Part shown: positions 6,330-14,632 of the stretch, in pieces | How positions within the stretch are numbered: position 1 is the stretch's first letter | Layout: every line of letters starts with the position of its first letter | From: a bacterium | GTDB taxonomy: Bacteria; Margulisbacteria; Marinamargulisbacteria; SXXA01 | Reading direction: 5' to 3' | Assembly: GCA_018402095.1 (NCBI GenBank) | Contig: JAGYJO010000006.1 | Location: 1-18,571 of the forward strand | DNA length: 18,571 bases | Notes under the pieces: generated by a model | Told to the model about the DNA's origin: nothing | Databases searched by the model: none | The model's input: only the letters and a program-made list of their open reading frames with translations | Translations under genes and position numbers: made by a program

Positions 6330-8643
6330 ATGCGTTTTTATGATTTACCTCCTGGTCTGGTTAAAGAACAAGACCAATTCGAAGTTGATATTGCTGGTTT
6401 TGTAAATGGTGAAATTGATCCTACCAAATTCAAAGCGATTCGTGTGGCTCACGGCATTTATGAACAACGCCAAGAGCATACCTATATGGTACGTATTCGT
6501 TGTGCTGCGGGTGGCATTACCCCAGAGCAGTTGCGCAAAGTTGCGGAACTAGGCGACGTTTATGGTAACGGTGATGTGCATTTCACCACCCGTCAGGAAG
6601 TCCAAATTCATGATGTTTTGATCGACGATGTGATGACCGTTATCCGTGGATTACACAGTGTTGGATTGAGCACGCGTGGTGGGGGTGGCAACACTATTCG
6701 GAATATTTTGACATCGGTTGATTCTGGGATTGCTTTGGATGAAGCCTTTGATGTGGATCCGTATGCGGTTGCATTGACCACCCGTTTGATCTGGGAAGAC
6801 GATTCTTGGAACCTACCACGTAAATTTAAAATTGCATTCTCAAATAGCCGTAAAGACACTTCCTATACCCAGTCAACATGTTTGGGCTATGTGGCCACAG
6901 TTCAGAACGGGGTCAAAGGTTTTGAGGTCTATTGTGCCGGTGGTATGGGTGCGAAGCCGATGATTGGGCATGCCTTATTGCCGTTTATCCCAGATACCCA
7001 GGTTTACCATGTGGCCCGTGCCTTGAAGACCATGTTTGATAAAAATGGTAACCGTCGTAACCGATATGCCAACAGAATTAAATTTTTGTGGAAAAAACTG
7101 GAGCAAGAAGAGTTTGTTCGCCTGTTTCGTGAAGAGTATGACCTGATTAAAGATGATGCGTCGTTGAACTTGGTGTTGCCGGATATGCCAAATGAAGCCA
7201 AAGCGACCACGTTGAAGGTGGAAACGGTGACCGACCCACGCTTTGATGCTTGGAAATCACGGTATGTGTATCCCCAAAAACAAGCGGGTCTGTTTTCTAT
7301 TCTTTTGCCGTTACGTTTGGGTGATTTGGTTCGTTCAGATGCGGATAAATTGTGTGACTTTTTGGAAAACTTTGGTGACAACACCATGCGTTGTGAGCGT
7401 GCACAAAACATTCGTTTGCGAAATATTCCTGAACAGTACTTGGGTAATCTATACAACCTGATTGGCACGATGAAAGAAACGTTGTCTGAAGTTCCTGCTT
7501 TCTTGAGCAATATGATCAATTGCACGGGCGCTTCGACATGTAAGCTTGGGATTTGTTTGCCACGTGGCTTGAATGATGCGATTCGTGATACGTTGACGAA
7601 GACCGAGTTGAACCTGGATGCGGTTAGTGACTTGCGTGTGAATATGTCTGGTTGCCCCAATACCTGCGGGATGCACCATATTGCGGATATTGGCTTTTTT
7701 GGGAAAGTCGGCCGCAAAAATGGGGATATGTATCCGGCGTACAATGTTTTGGCGGGTGCCAAAGTAGGGGCGTCTGGTCAAACCGAGTATGCACAAAAAG
7801 TGAGTGAAATTCCTGCGAAGTTCATTCCGAACTTCATATGTCTGATTTCAATAAATATATCTGTCAAATCTCAGTTTGGGTCGTTTAGAGATTATTTGAT
7901 AATGGTGTATGAGACTCATTGTTTCTTTTGTGTGAGACATACAAAGAAGTTCCTGATGCTATGGATGATGCGTCATTACCAAGATTTGGTGCGAAACGTC
8001 GTTTGTCTTTGACGAGTTGGGTACGGCCGGAGTGTTCTGGCCGGGGATGTTCGATATGACCGAAGTCGATGAGAAGTCTATCAAGGTCAACAAAAGCCTT
8101 CTCAGAAAGCAGAAACGGCGGATGCGATTGCAGATGCGTTGTACAAAATTACGTTTGCTGCGTCTCGACGTTGTTGATCACACGTGGTTTGGATGCCAAA
8201 AATGAGCAGCAAGTTTCTTTGAGCTTTTTGGCGAAGCGCATTTTGTAGAAACCGAGTTGGTTAGCCGTAGCTAAGCGTGGATTTGTTGGTTTTGGCCGTT
8301 GGGTTTGACTGGTGAATTGATACACCGTGACGCTATTTTGGCGATGGCTGAAGAAGTGACGACCCTTTAAGAAATATGGATGACTCTTTGCGTTTCTGCC
8401 GGTTGCAAGAAACACCTGCCGTTGAAGCTGTTTTGGAAAAAGATTACCGTGGCGTAAGGGTCCAATGAACTCAGAAAACGAAGTTGTATTGATACGCTGC
8501 AATCGGGGTCAAGAATTGCGTATTTTGCTGATGATGGTGAGCCGATTCAGAATGTACCGAATTTCCTGTGAAGTTAGAAGGCCACCAGGTGTTATGCAGA
8601 TCAATGCTTGGCACGCATTGGTCTGTGTTGATCAAGAAGGCAT
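6330..8643 (+). CDS. Siroheme [4Fe-4S] sulfite reductase with C-terminal extension; 3' third frameshifted
   Basis: It reduces sulfite to sulfide with six electrons, probably from ferredoxin. Clean sequence covers residues 1 to about 503 (to about 7838). It includes TRGGGGNTIRNI for siroheme and substrate binding, and the cluster cysteines C398 and C404 (CTGASTC) plus C442 and C446 (CPNTC). From 7838 the frame breaks repeatedly and the nominal stop is at 8010-8012. Fragments continue in order: YGSFRDYL-like near 7875, CETYKEVPDAMDDAS near 7930-7975, FGAKRRLS near 7985, TRGLDAKNEQQV near 8182, LTGELIHRDAILAMAEEV near 8306, MDDSLRFLPVQETPAVEAVLEKD near 8378-8445, and LCRSMLGTHWSVLIKKA ending at TGA 8641-8643. 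The reconstructed protein is about 770 residues. A strong aaggag precedes the start. The family could also reduce nitrite; the operon points to sulfite. Confidence 0.82.
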
Positions 8644-8693
8644 GACGAACCCTCCCCCGCCCTCCCAGGGAGGGGAATGATTTGTTTTTCGAA

Positions 8694-8722
8694 GGTTCCG
8701 GGCCCCTGTCAGGGGCGGAACC
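8694..8722. repeat. Palindrome with GGTTCC/GGAACC arms
   Basis: The outer arms ggttcc (8694-8699) and ggaacc (8717-8722) enclose inner arms gcccct and aggggc, giving an almost continuous hairpin right after the sulfite reductase gene. A GC-rich run cctcccagggagg lies just before it (8660-8672). The word ggcggaacc recurs in the palindrome at 16025-16071. Confidence 0.6.
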
Positions 8723-8795
8723 TCGAGCCCCATGAAAACAGCAATCCCCACGAGGGTCTGGGGACGATAGTTCCCAGAAAAACTATTTCTCTGCA

Positions 8796-9293
8796 ATGGC
8801 GATAGCCATTTCAGAAGCGCAGGCGGGTATGGAGGCAGGCCATGGCGGACCGTTTGGGGCTGTTGTGCTTCAAGGTGAAACCATCGTGGGGCGTGGGCAT
8901 AACCGGGTTTTGTCCTCGCATGACCCCACAGCACATGCCGAAGTGACAGCGTTGCGAGATGCGGCGAAGACACTTGGAACACATGTTCTCTCTGACTGTG
9001 TGTTGGTGACGACATGTGAGCCATGTCCGATGTGTTTTTCGGCTGCTTTTTGGTCACGTGTGGATGGCATTGTTTATGCCGCCACCCGACATGACGCCGC
9101 CGCCGTCGGTTTCGACGATGCCAAACTTTATGACATTTTGGGATCCAAAGGGCGTGAGCCCTTTGAAAAAACAATAATTACCCCCTCCGGTGAGGGGGTA
9201 GGGGGTGGGCCTTTCTTGCTAAAAATCCACACCCAAGCCGCCGTAGACCTCTTTGCTAAATGGAAAAATAGCGATAAAAAGGAGCTGTATTAA
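8796..9293 (+). CDS. guaD: Guanine deaminase-like cytidine deaminase-fold enzyme
   Basis: A 165-residue zinc deaminase. It has GGPFGAVV, then HAEVTAL (zinc His and catalytic Glu) and CEPCPMC (two zinc Cys). RHDAAAVGFDDAKLYD matches the signature that sets Bacillus-type guanine deaminase apart from the tRNA adenosine deaminase TadA, as does the end FAKWKNSDKKELY. Guanine deaminase turns guanine into xanthine and ammonia. After GFDD this protein is about 15 residues longer than the Bacillus enzyme as I recall it. The extra stretch is encoded by two perfect palindromes (9146-9165 and 9179-9200) and reads through as SKGREPFEK and TPSGEGVGGGPF. The start at 8796 is the only ATG after the in-frame stop at 8733, and about ten N-terminal residues seem missing. 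Its stop overlaps the cysH start by one base. Its role among sulfur genes is not obvious. Confidence 0.8.
   Translation: MAIAISEAQAGMEAGHGGPFGAVVLQGETIVGRGHNRVLSSHDPTAHAEVTALRDAAKTLGTHVLSDCVLVTTCEPCPMCFSAAFWSRVDGIVYAATRHDAAAVGFDDAKLYDILGSKGREPFEKTIITPSGEGVGGGPFLLKIHTQAAVDLFAKWKNSDKKELY
9146..9165. repeat. Palindrome inside guaD
   Basis: An 8-bp perfect stem caaagggc/gccctttg closes a GTGA tetraloop. It is translated in frame as part of the deaminase. Almost the same stem, aaagggc/gcccttt, occurs in the element at 14431-14447. Confidence 0.7.
9179..9200. repeat. Second palindrome inside guaD
   Basis: A 9-bp perfect stem taccccctc/gagggggta closes a CGGT tetraloop, followed by gggggtggg. It lies 13 bases after the first palindrome and is also translated in frame, encoding the Gly-rich TPSGEGVGGGPF. 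Confidence 0.7.
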
Positions 9294-10015
9294 TGTCTCT
9301 TTCTCAAGAAGACCTCCGAGAACTCCAACTCGAGCATTTGGGTAAATCACCTGAATTATTGTTGTCATCATTTCAAGACATGTGTGGCGATGACTTTGTG
9401 TTGGCTTCAAGTTTGGGTCCAGAGGATCAAGTTTTGACCCACATGCTTTTGGCGATCAATCCGAAAGCGCGCATTTTTATTTTGGATACAGGCCGCTTGC
9501 ACCAAGAAACCTATGATGTGATGGCCATGACCATGGCCAGATATAAAATGACCTACGAGGTCTATTTTCCAGATACCGAAGCTGTAGAAGCCTTGTTGCG
9601 GACCAAAGGACCCAACTCGTTTTACGAGAGTGTCGACAATCGCAAAGACTGTTGTCGTATTCGCAAAGTAGAGCCTTTGGGTCGCGCCCTCAAAGGTGTT
9701 CAGGCCTGGGTCACGGGGCAACGTCGTGAACAGTCCATGACCCGTACGGCACTAGATGAAATTGAGTGGGATACTGCCCACCACTGCCTCAAATTGAATC
9801 CTTTGGCGAATTGGACGGCCGAGGATGTCTGGGCCTATATTCGAGAGCATGATATTCCTGTGAACTATCTTCACAAAAAAGGATTTCCTAGCATCGGATG
9901 TGCACCATGCACACGGGCTGTGAAGCCTGGCGAAGACCAACGCGCTGGCCGCTGGTGGTGGGAAAAGCCAGACGGCAAAGAGTGTGGGTTGCATGTCAAA
10001 GGTGTGACGCCATGA
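9293..10015 (+). CDS. cysH: Assimilatory adenylylsulfate (APS) reductase, iron-sulfur type
   Basis: A 240-residue thiol-dependent reductase that turns APS into sulfite and AMP. The four cluster cysteines are C120 and C121 (KDCCRIRKVEPL) with C203 and C206 (GCAPC). They ligate the [4Fe-4S] cluster that marks APS rather than PAPS use in most members. The catalytic cysteine is C231 in ECGLH near the C-terminus. SSLGPEDQVLTHM forms the modified P-loop, and WVTGQRREQSMTR is the substrate-binding arginine segment. Its type fits the rest of the operon, where CysN carries a degenerate APS-kinase domain. The start follows aaggag and overlaps the guaD stop codon by one base; the stop overlaps the ATPase start by 4 bases (ATGA). 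Confidence 0.93.
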   Translation: MSLSQEDLRELQLEHLGKSPELLLSSFQDMCGDDFVLASSLGPEDQVLTHMLLAINPKARIFILDTGRLHQETYDVMAMTMARYKMTYEVYFPDTEAVEALLRTKGPNSFYESVDNRKDCCRIRKVEPLGRALKGVQAWVTGQRREQSMTRTALDEIEWDTAHHCLKLNPLANWTAEDVWAYIREHDIPVNYLHKKGFPSIGCAPCTRAVKPGEDQRAGRWWWEKPDGKECGLHVKGVTP

Positions 10016-11163
10016 TCAAACGGTTACGGGTCAAAGGCTTTAAATCGTTATACGATCTGGATGTCACTTTCTCACCGTTGACTGTGCTTTTTGGTGCCAA
10101 TACATCGGGGAAGTCCAATGTCTTGGATGTGATTCAGTTGTTGGCAAGGTCTGTAACCGCGGAACATATTGCAGATATATTTGATGCGCCATTTCGGGGA
10201 AGTCTGCTCTCTTGTTTTTCTTTGGGAGACGGTGGCCATGTTCCAGAAAATGCAAAAATAGAAATTACGGTTGATTTGTCTGTTTCATTTGCTTCTGGAA
10301 CATCTGATGTATCCTATAAACAAGTTCGCTATGAGCTCGTCCTTGGCTATGCACCAGAGCGTTTCCCTTCTGTCTTGAACGAGGCGATTTATGACATGTC
10401 TGAGAATCAAGAAACGTGTCTTTTCCCGCTGTGCCTCAAAGGGGACCTAGGGTATGAAGGCTCGACTTTACTGAGCGAATTTAAGTCGGTGTCGCATGTG
10501 CAAGGTTCTTCGTTAGAAGATAGGGCCTTGCCGTTGGCGGCTGTGGCACAGGAAATTAAAAGCTGGCGGGTTTTTGCTTTAGACCCTCAAGATGACACGT
10601 TCTATCAACGAAGAATTTCGTTCAAATGCGAACCTTTGGGCCCAAAGGTGAAAATCTGGCGTCTTTTTGTATACCTTAAAAATTAAGTCCTTTCAATGGG
10701 AGACCTTCCAAAAGCATTGCATCTGTATATTCCTGAGATAACCGCTGTGGATGTTGTTTTGAATCAGCACATAATGAGCTTGAATTGTTTGTAATTGAAG
10801 GTGGAAACCGTATTTCCGTTCATCTGATCTCAGATGGCACACTAAAACCTGATAGGGCTGTTGGCTATGAGTGATACCAACAACCCTAGAGGTGTAATAG
10901 GAATTGATGAACCTGAAAATGGTCTACGGCCAAGTAAAATGGGTCTTTTGGCACAGCTTCTGGAAACACAAGCAACGGATAATCAACAGTTAATTGTCAC
11001 GACACATTCGCCTTATTTGTTGGATCATATCCCCCTTAGAATCTATCTATGTTTGTCAAAAAGAAAATGGCAAAACACGTGTGCGTCCTGTCACCGATTT
11101 GTCTGTATTATCCTGTTTGAATGATGATATTTTGATATCGGATTTAATGGCTTCAGGTCCTAA
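10012..11163 (+). pseudogene. AAA-family (SMC/RecF-like, AAA_21) ATPase, frameshifted in the C-terminal half
   Basis: Clean from 10012 to about 10640: MIKRLRVKGFKSLYDLDVTF, then Walker A GANTSGKS at residues 28-35. After 10640 the frame is lost and regained several times. Ordered pieces remain: CEPLGPKG near 10627, YIPEITAVDVV near 10722, ISDGTL near 10830, then Walker B with signature IGIDEPENGLRP and the H-loop TTHSPYLLDHI in 10900-11030, then VRPVTDLSVLSCLNDDILISDLMASG up to a TAA at 11161-11163. Reconstructed length is about 385 residues. OLD-, AriA- and RloA-like ATPases share this plan and often work with a nuclease in phage defence. The start overlaps the cysH stop by 4 bases. The TOPRIM-like gene follows directly. 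Damage is confined to the block that also covers the next gene, which suggests assembly error. The biological role is unproven. Confidence 0.72.
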
Positions 11164-11709
11164 ATGGCTAGTACAAAGACCGTAGATTTGTTTGGTGAAG
11201 ATGAAGGTCATAGAGGGCTGTTGTCAGTAATTTGCATTAATAAAATTCATCCTACTTGGAAACAAATGCGTTACTATCAATCAGAAGAAATCAGATTTTA
11301 AGAAGCCTGATTAGACAATCCGAGGCAGATATCTTAATTTTAGCCAAAGATTCAGATACAGAAGGTGTCGTTAAAAAGAAGAAATCAGCTATCTGACCTT
11401 GTACATAAGCAAGAAAAACCGATTGGTTTTATGTACGCCTGATCCATACATAGAAAAATGGCTTCTTTTGGACTCTGCGGCATTCAAACGGGTGTTTGGA
11501 AAAGGTGATGCCCCAAAAGCATCAGAAACACACTCGTTATTACAAGATTTTTAAGGCGTCGATTGTAGATACCCGGGCATACAACAAAAACAGGCCTGGA
11601 CCGCGCAGCCGACATCCTCATTCACGCGATGGACTTTGATACGATTCAAGACGACTCTTTTCAATCTTTCATTACAGAACTCAAAACATTTTTACAGAAG
11701 GAACAATAA
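11164..11709 (+). pseudogene. TOPRIM-like partner of the AAA ATPase, frameshifted
   Basis: No intact frame survives, but ordered fragments in three frames describe a protein of about 180 residues. It starts MASTKTVDLFGEDEGHRGLL at 11164 with the acidic motif EDEGH. QSEADILILAKDSDTEGVVKK near 11318-11380 has the DxD of a TOPRIM core. PDPYIEKWLLLDSAAFKRVFGKGDAPKAS follows near 11440-11525, and DFDTIQDDSFQSFITELKTF and LQKEQ end it at TAA 11707-11709. This resembles the small DUF4276-like or TOPRIM proteins encoded beside AAA_21 ATPases. The pair would be a split version of an OLD-type ATPase-nuclease. The stop overlaps the cysD start by one base, which ties it to the sulfur operon. The family is inferred from motifs only. 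Confidence 0.55.
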
Positions 11710-12589
11710 TGGATCATTTAGATAAATTAGAAGCGCAGAGTATGTACATTTTCGGGAAGCCTACAAAGACTTCAAACAGCTTTGCATGTTGTGGTCGATT
11801 GGCAAAGACAGCACAGTCTTGCTGTGGTTGGCGCGTAAGGCCTTTTTTGGCCATGTACCGTTTCCGTTGGTTCACATTGATACGTCTTACAAAGTACCTG
11901 AAATGATTACTTATCGGGATAAATTTGCCTTGGAGTGGAACCTCAATTTGGTGGTAGGCCAAAATGAAGCGGCCCTTAAAGCCAAAGAGACTTTTCCAGA
12001 TGGCAAAATTGACCGTATTGCGTGTTGCAAAGCCTTGAAAGCCAATGCCTTGAAGCACACACTTTCTGGAGAATGGCCACGGAAACGGATGAACCACCAA
12101 ACCCGTCAGCTGGAATATGATACGAATACTGAGCCTTATACCGGCGTTATTGTGGGTGCCCGTGCAGATGAAGAAGGTAGCCGTTCCAAGGAACGTTATT
12201 TTTCACCACGTGACAAACAAAGTGACTGGGATGTCGGCGATCAGCCTCCAGAGTTTTGGAATCAGTTCAAGACAGATTTTGCCCCAGGGACGCATGTTCG
12301 GATTCACCCGCTTCTGGATTGGACTGAACTGAATATTTGGGAATACATTGCCCGTGAAAATATTCCTATTATTTCATTGTATTTTGACCAAGGTGAGGGA
12401 AAACGGTATCGCTCTTTGGGCTGTTATCCGTGCACAACGCCAGTGGAGTCGACGTCCACAACAGTGCAAGAAATTGTCCAAGAATTGAAGTCTGGTAAAT
12501 TTTCCAATATTGCAGAACGTTCGGGTCGGGCACAGGACAAAGAAGATGGTGGTGGCCTTGAGTCATTGCGTCGTGAGGGATACATGTAA
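11709..12589 (+). CDS. cysD: Sulfate adenylyltransferase small subunit, one frameshift near the start
   Basis: CysD adenylates sulfate to APS, driven by GTP hydrolysis in CysN. The first 15 codons (MDHLDKLEAQSMYIF) are in one frame and the rest in another. Restoring one base at about 11753 joins them into REAYKDFKQLCMLWSIGKDS and yields 293 residues, close to the usual length of about 300. The PP-loop SIGKDS, FPLVHIDTSYKVPEM, GARADEEGSRSKER and SLGCYPCTTPVES are all typical. From 11786 to the stop the frame is clean. The frameshift sits at the right edge of the damaged block 10640-11755, so it is most likely a sequence error. The start shares one base with the preceding stop codon, and the cysN start shares one base with its own stop. 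Confidence 0.92.
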
Positions 12590-14367
12590 TGGAACAAATG
12601 AATATCGTGATCGTAGGTCACGTGGATCATGGCAAAAGTACACTGATTGGCCGTTTGTTGGCGGACACGAACTCCTTGCCAGATGGCAAATTGGAATCTG
12701 TTAGGCTGATGTGTGAACGAAACGCGAAGCCCTTTGAATATGCTTTCTTGCTCGATGCGCTCAAAGATGAGCAGTCGCAGGGTATTACGATTGATTCTGC
12801 CCGTTGTTTTTTTAACACAGCGAAACGTCGTTACATCATTATTGATGCGCCAGGGCATATTGAGTTTCTCAAAAATATGATCACAGGGGCCTCTCGTGCA
12901 GAGGCTGCCTTGTTGCTCATTGATGCGTATGAAGGGGTTCAAGAGAACTCCAAGCGTCATGGCTATATGTTGCATTTGTTGGGAATTCGTCAGGTGGTTG
13001 TTGTGGTCAATAAAATGGACCTCGTGAATTATGACGAAGCGGCCTTTTTGAAAGTTAAAACAGAATATGAAGCTTTCTTGGGGCAGTTTGGACTGGTTCC
13101 TGCGGCCTTTATTCCTATTGCAGCGCGTGATGGCGAAAATATGGTGACACCTTCTGAAAAGATGCCCTGGTATGCAGGTAAGTCCGTCTTGGATCACATC
13201 GATGATTTTACGCAAGCCAAAGACAAGCAAGAGCTTCCTTTCCGGATGTCCGTACAGGATGTGTACAAGTTTACGGCTGCCAATGATGATCGTCGTATTG
13301 TGGCGGGTACGGTGATGTCTGGTCAGTTGAAAGTAGGGGAGGAAGTTGTTTTTTTTCCTTCCCAAAAACGATCCCGTGTTAAAAGCATAGAAGGCTTTAA
13401 TCAAGCCCCACGTACCACGATTTCCTCCGGTGAAGCGACCGGTTTTACGTTGGAAACACAGATTTATATTCGTCCCGGGGATTTGGTGGTCAAAGCAACG
13501 GATGTGCCGCCATTGTCGGGAACAACGTTCAAGGTCAGTTTGTTCTGGTTGGGTCGAACACCGATGACGGTGGGGAAAGCCTATAAGCTCAAATTGGCAT
13601 CCACCCGTGTGACCGTGTATTTGAAAGAAATTGTTTCTGTAATGGATGCTTCGGAGCTCCAAACCGAAGACAACCGTCGTGAAATAGGCCGTCATGAAGT
13701 GGCGGAATGTGTGCTCGAAACCTTGAAGCCATTGGCCTATGATTTGGCGATTGATTTTGAAGATACGGGTCGTTTTGTCATCGTAGATGGGTATGAAATT
13801 GCCGCTGGTGGAATTGTCATTGGTCAAGTCGCGTCAGAAGCATCCGCCGTACAAAAATACCGTGCGCAACGGGACGCTTCTTGGGAAAAAGGCTTGGTGG
13901 AGATTCAGCAACGCCAACAGCTTTTGGGCCAGCGTGCCCGTGCGGTTGTCTTTGTTGGTGACCGTGCGCCTGAGCTTGGTAAGTTGTTGGAACAACATCT
14001 GATTTCCAATGGTCGTTTGGCGTATTATTTGGGTAGGGCGTCTGTTCTATCCGGTATGGGCGCTGATTATACAGGTGCTTTGGGTCGCGAAGAATTTGTT
14101 CGTCGTTTGGGTGAGCTGGCACACATGTTTACCGACGCAGGGCTTATTTTTATGACCTCGATGCAAGAATGTGATGATGCGGAGCTGGAAATTTTGTCTG
14201 TATTGAGTGATCCTTTTGAGATTTTGGTGGTCGTGTGTGGCTTGAATCCTTTTTCTCAACGTGTACCTGATGTACAAATTTCCGATGCGATGGATCTGGA
14301 ATCTGCGAAATCGCAGGTGGTGCAATTGTTGGCGGACAAAGACGTTGTTCCTGAATATTTTTTGTAA
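12589..14367 (+). CDS. cysN: Sulfate adenylyltransferase GTPase subunit fused to a degenerate APS-kinase domain
   Basis: A 592-residue CysNC-type fusion. Residues 1 to about 430 are the GTPase: G1 GHVDHGKST at 10-18, G3 DAPGH at 86-90, G4 NKMD at 141-144, followed by the two beta-barrel domains. Residues from about 450 to 592 have the length and fold pattern of APS kinase (CysC), but its P-loop GxxGxGKS/T is gone. The corresponding stretch reads VVFVGDRAPELGKLL (453-467), without the Ser/Thr and with the wrong spacing. The usual DPYE-type segment near the end is also unrecognisable. The GTPase should still power CysD; the kinase domain should be inactive. Loss of PAPS synthesis is tolerable here because CysH is of the APS-reducing type. 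The CysC domain may remain for structure. A second Met at 12598 could also be the start. Confidence 0.92.
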   Translation: MEQMNIVIVGHVDHGKSTLIGRLLADTNSLPDGKLESVRLMCERNAKPFEYAFLLDALKDEQSQGITIDSARCFFNTAKRRYIIIDAPGHIEFLKNMITGASRAEAALLLIDAYEGVQENSKRHGYMLHLLGIRQVVVVVNKMDLVNYDEAAFLKVKTEYEAFLGQFGLVPAAFIPIAARDGENMVTPSEKMPWYAGKSVLDHIDDFTQAKDKQELPFRMSVQDVYKFTAANDDRRIVAGTVMSGQLKVGEEVVFFPSQKRSRVKSIEGFNQAPRTTISSGEATGFTLETQIYIRPGDLVVKATDVPPLSGTTFKVSLFWLGRTPMTVGKAYKLKLASTRVTVYLKEIVSVMDASELQTEDNRREIGRHEVAECVLETLKPLAYDLAIDFEDTGRFVIVDGYEIAAGGIVIGQVASEASAVQKYRAQRDASWEKGLVEIQQRQQLLGQRARAVVFVGDRAPELGKLLEQHLISNGRLAYYLGRASVLSGMGADYTGALGREEFVRRLGELAHMFTDAGLIFMTSMQECDDAELEILSVLSDPFEILVVVCGLNPFSQRVPDVQISDAMDLESAKSQVVQLLADKDVVPEYFL

Positions 14368-14397
14368 TTAAGTCAAATCGACAGGCTGGGTCTTTTT

Positions 14398-14554
14398 CGT
14401 TTTTCTAACTATCTAGCCCATGCGGGATCGAAAGGGCGGCAGCCCTTTCAAAATTCTCGCATTTCTCGCCTAAGGCGAGAAAGCAATGGATCTCAAAGAG
14501 CTTCGCCCTTTGGATCCCGCAGAGGGGCTAGGCAGTTACCGTTTTTCTAACTAT
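14398..14554. mobile_element. Palindromic insertion of about 127 bp between 15-bp direct repeats
   Basis: The sequence cgtttttctaactat occurs exactly at 14398-14412 and 14540-14554. Between the copies lies an element whose arms 14413-14438 and 14504-14531 are near-perfect inverted repeats (ctagccc, tgcgggatc, aaagggcg). Inside are smaller hairpins aaagggc/gcccttt (14431-14447) and ttctcgcc/ggcgagaa (14463-14481). The left arm abuts the first direct repeat. The right arm is followed by gcagttac before the second. This looks like a non-coding palindromic element inserted with a target duplication. It encodes no protein. Confidence 0.65.
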
Positions 14555-14581
14555 TGCTCGGCAAAGCCGAGCAATAGTTTT
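14549..14581 (+). terminator. Terminator-like hairpin closing the sulfur operon
   Basis: A perfect 14-bp stem (14549-14562 with 14566-14579) closes an AAA loop and is followed by a short T-run (tttt at 14578-14581, partly within the stem). It is the first strong hairpin after cysN outside the palindromic element, which may originally have been inserted at its 5' edge. Confidence 0.5.
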
Positions 14582-14632
14582 AAGGATTAGCGCCGCCACT
14601 TTCTTAAGCTCTCTAAAAAAGGAAATACCATT

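Noticed and set aside
12424..13827. A 467-codon open frame on the minus strand opposite cysN
   Set aside because: It lies antisense to an unmistakable CysN. Its translation is rich in His, Arg and Asn with no family motif, as expected from codon bias in the sense gene.
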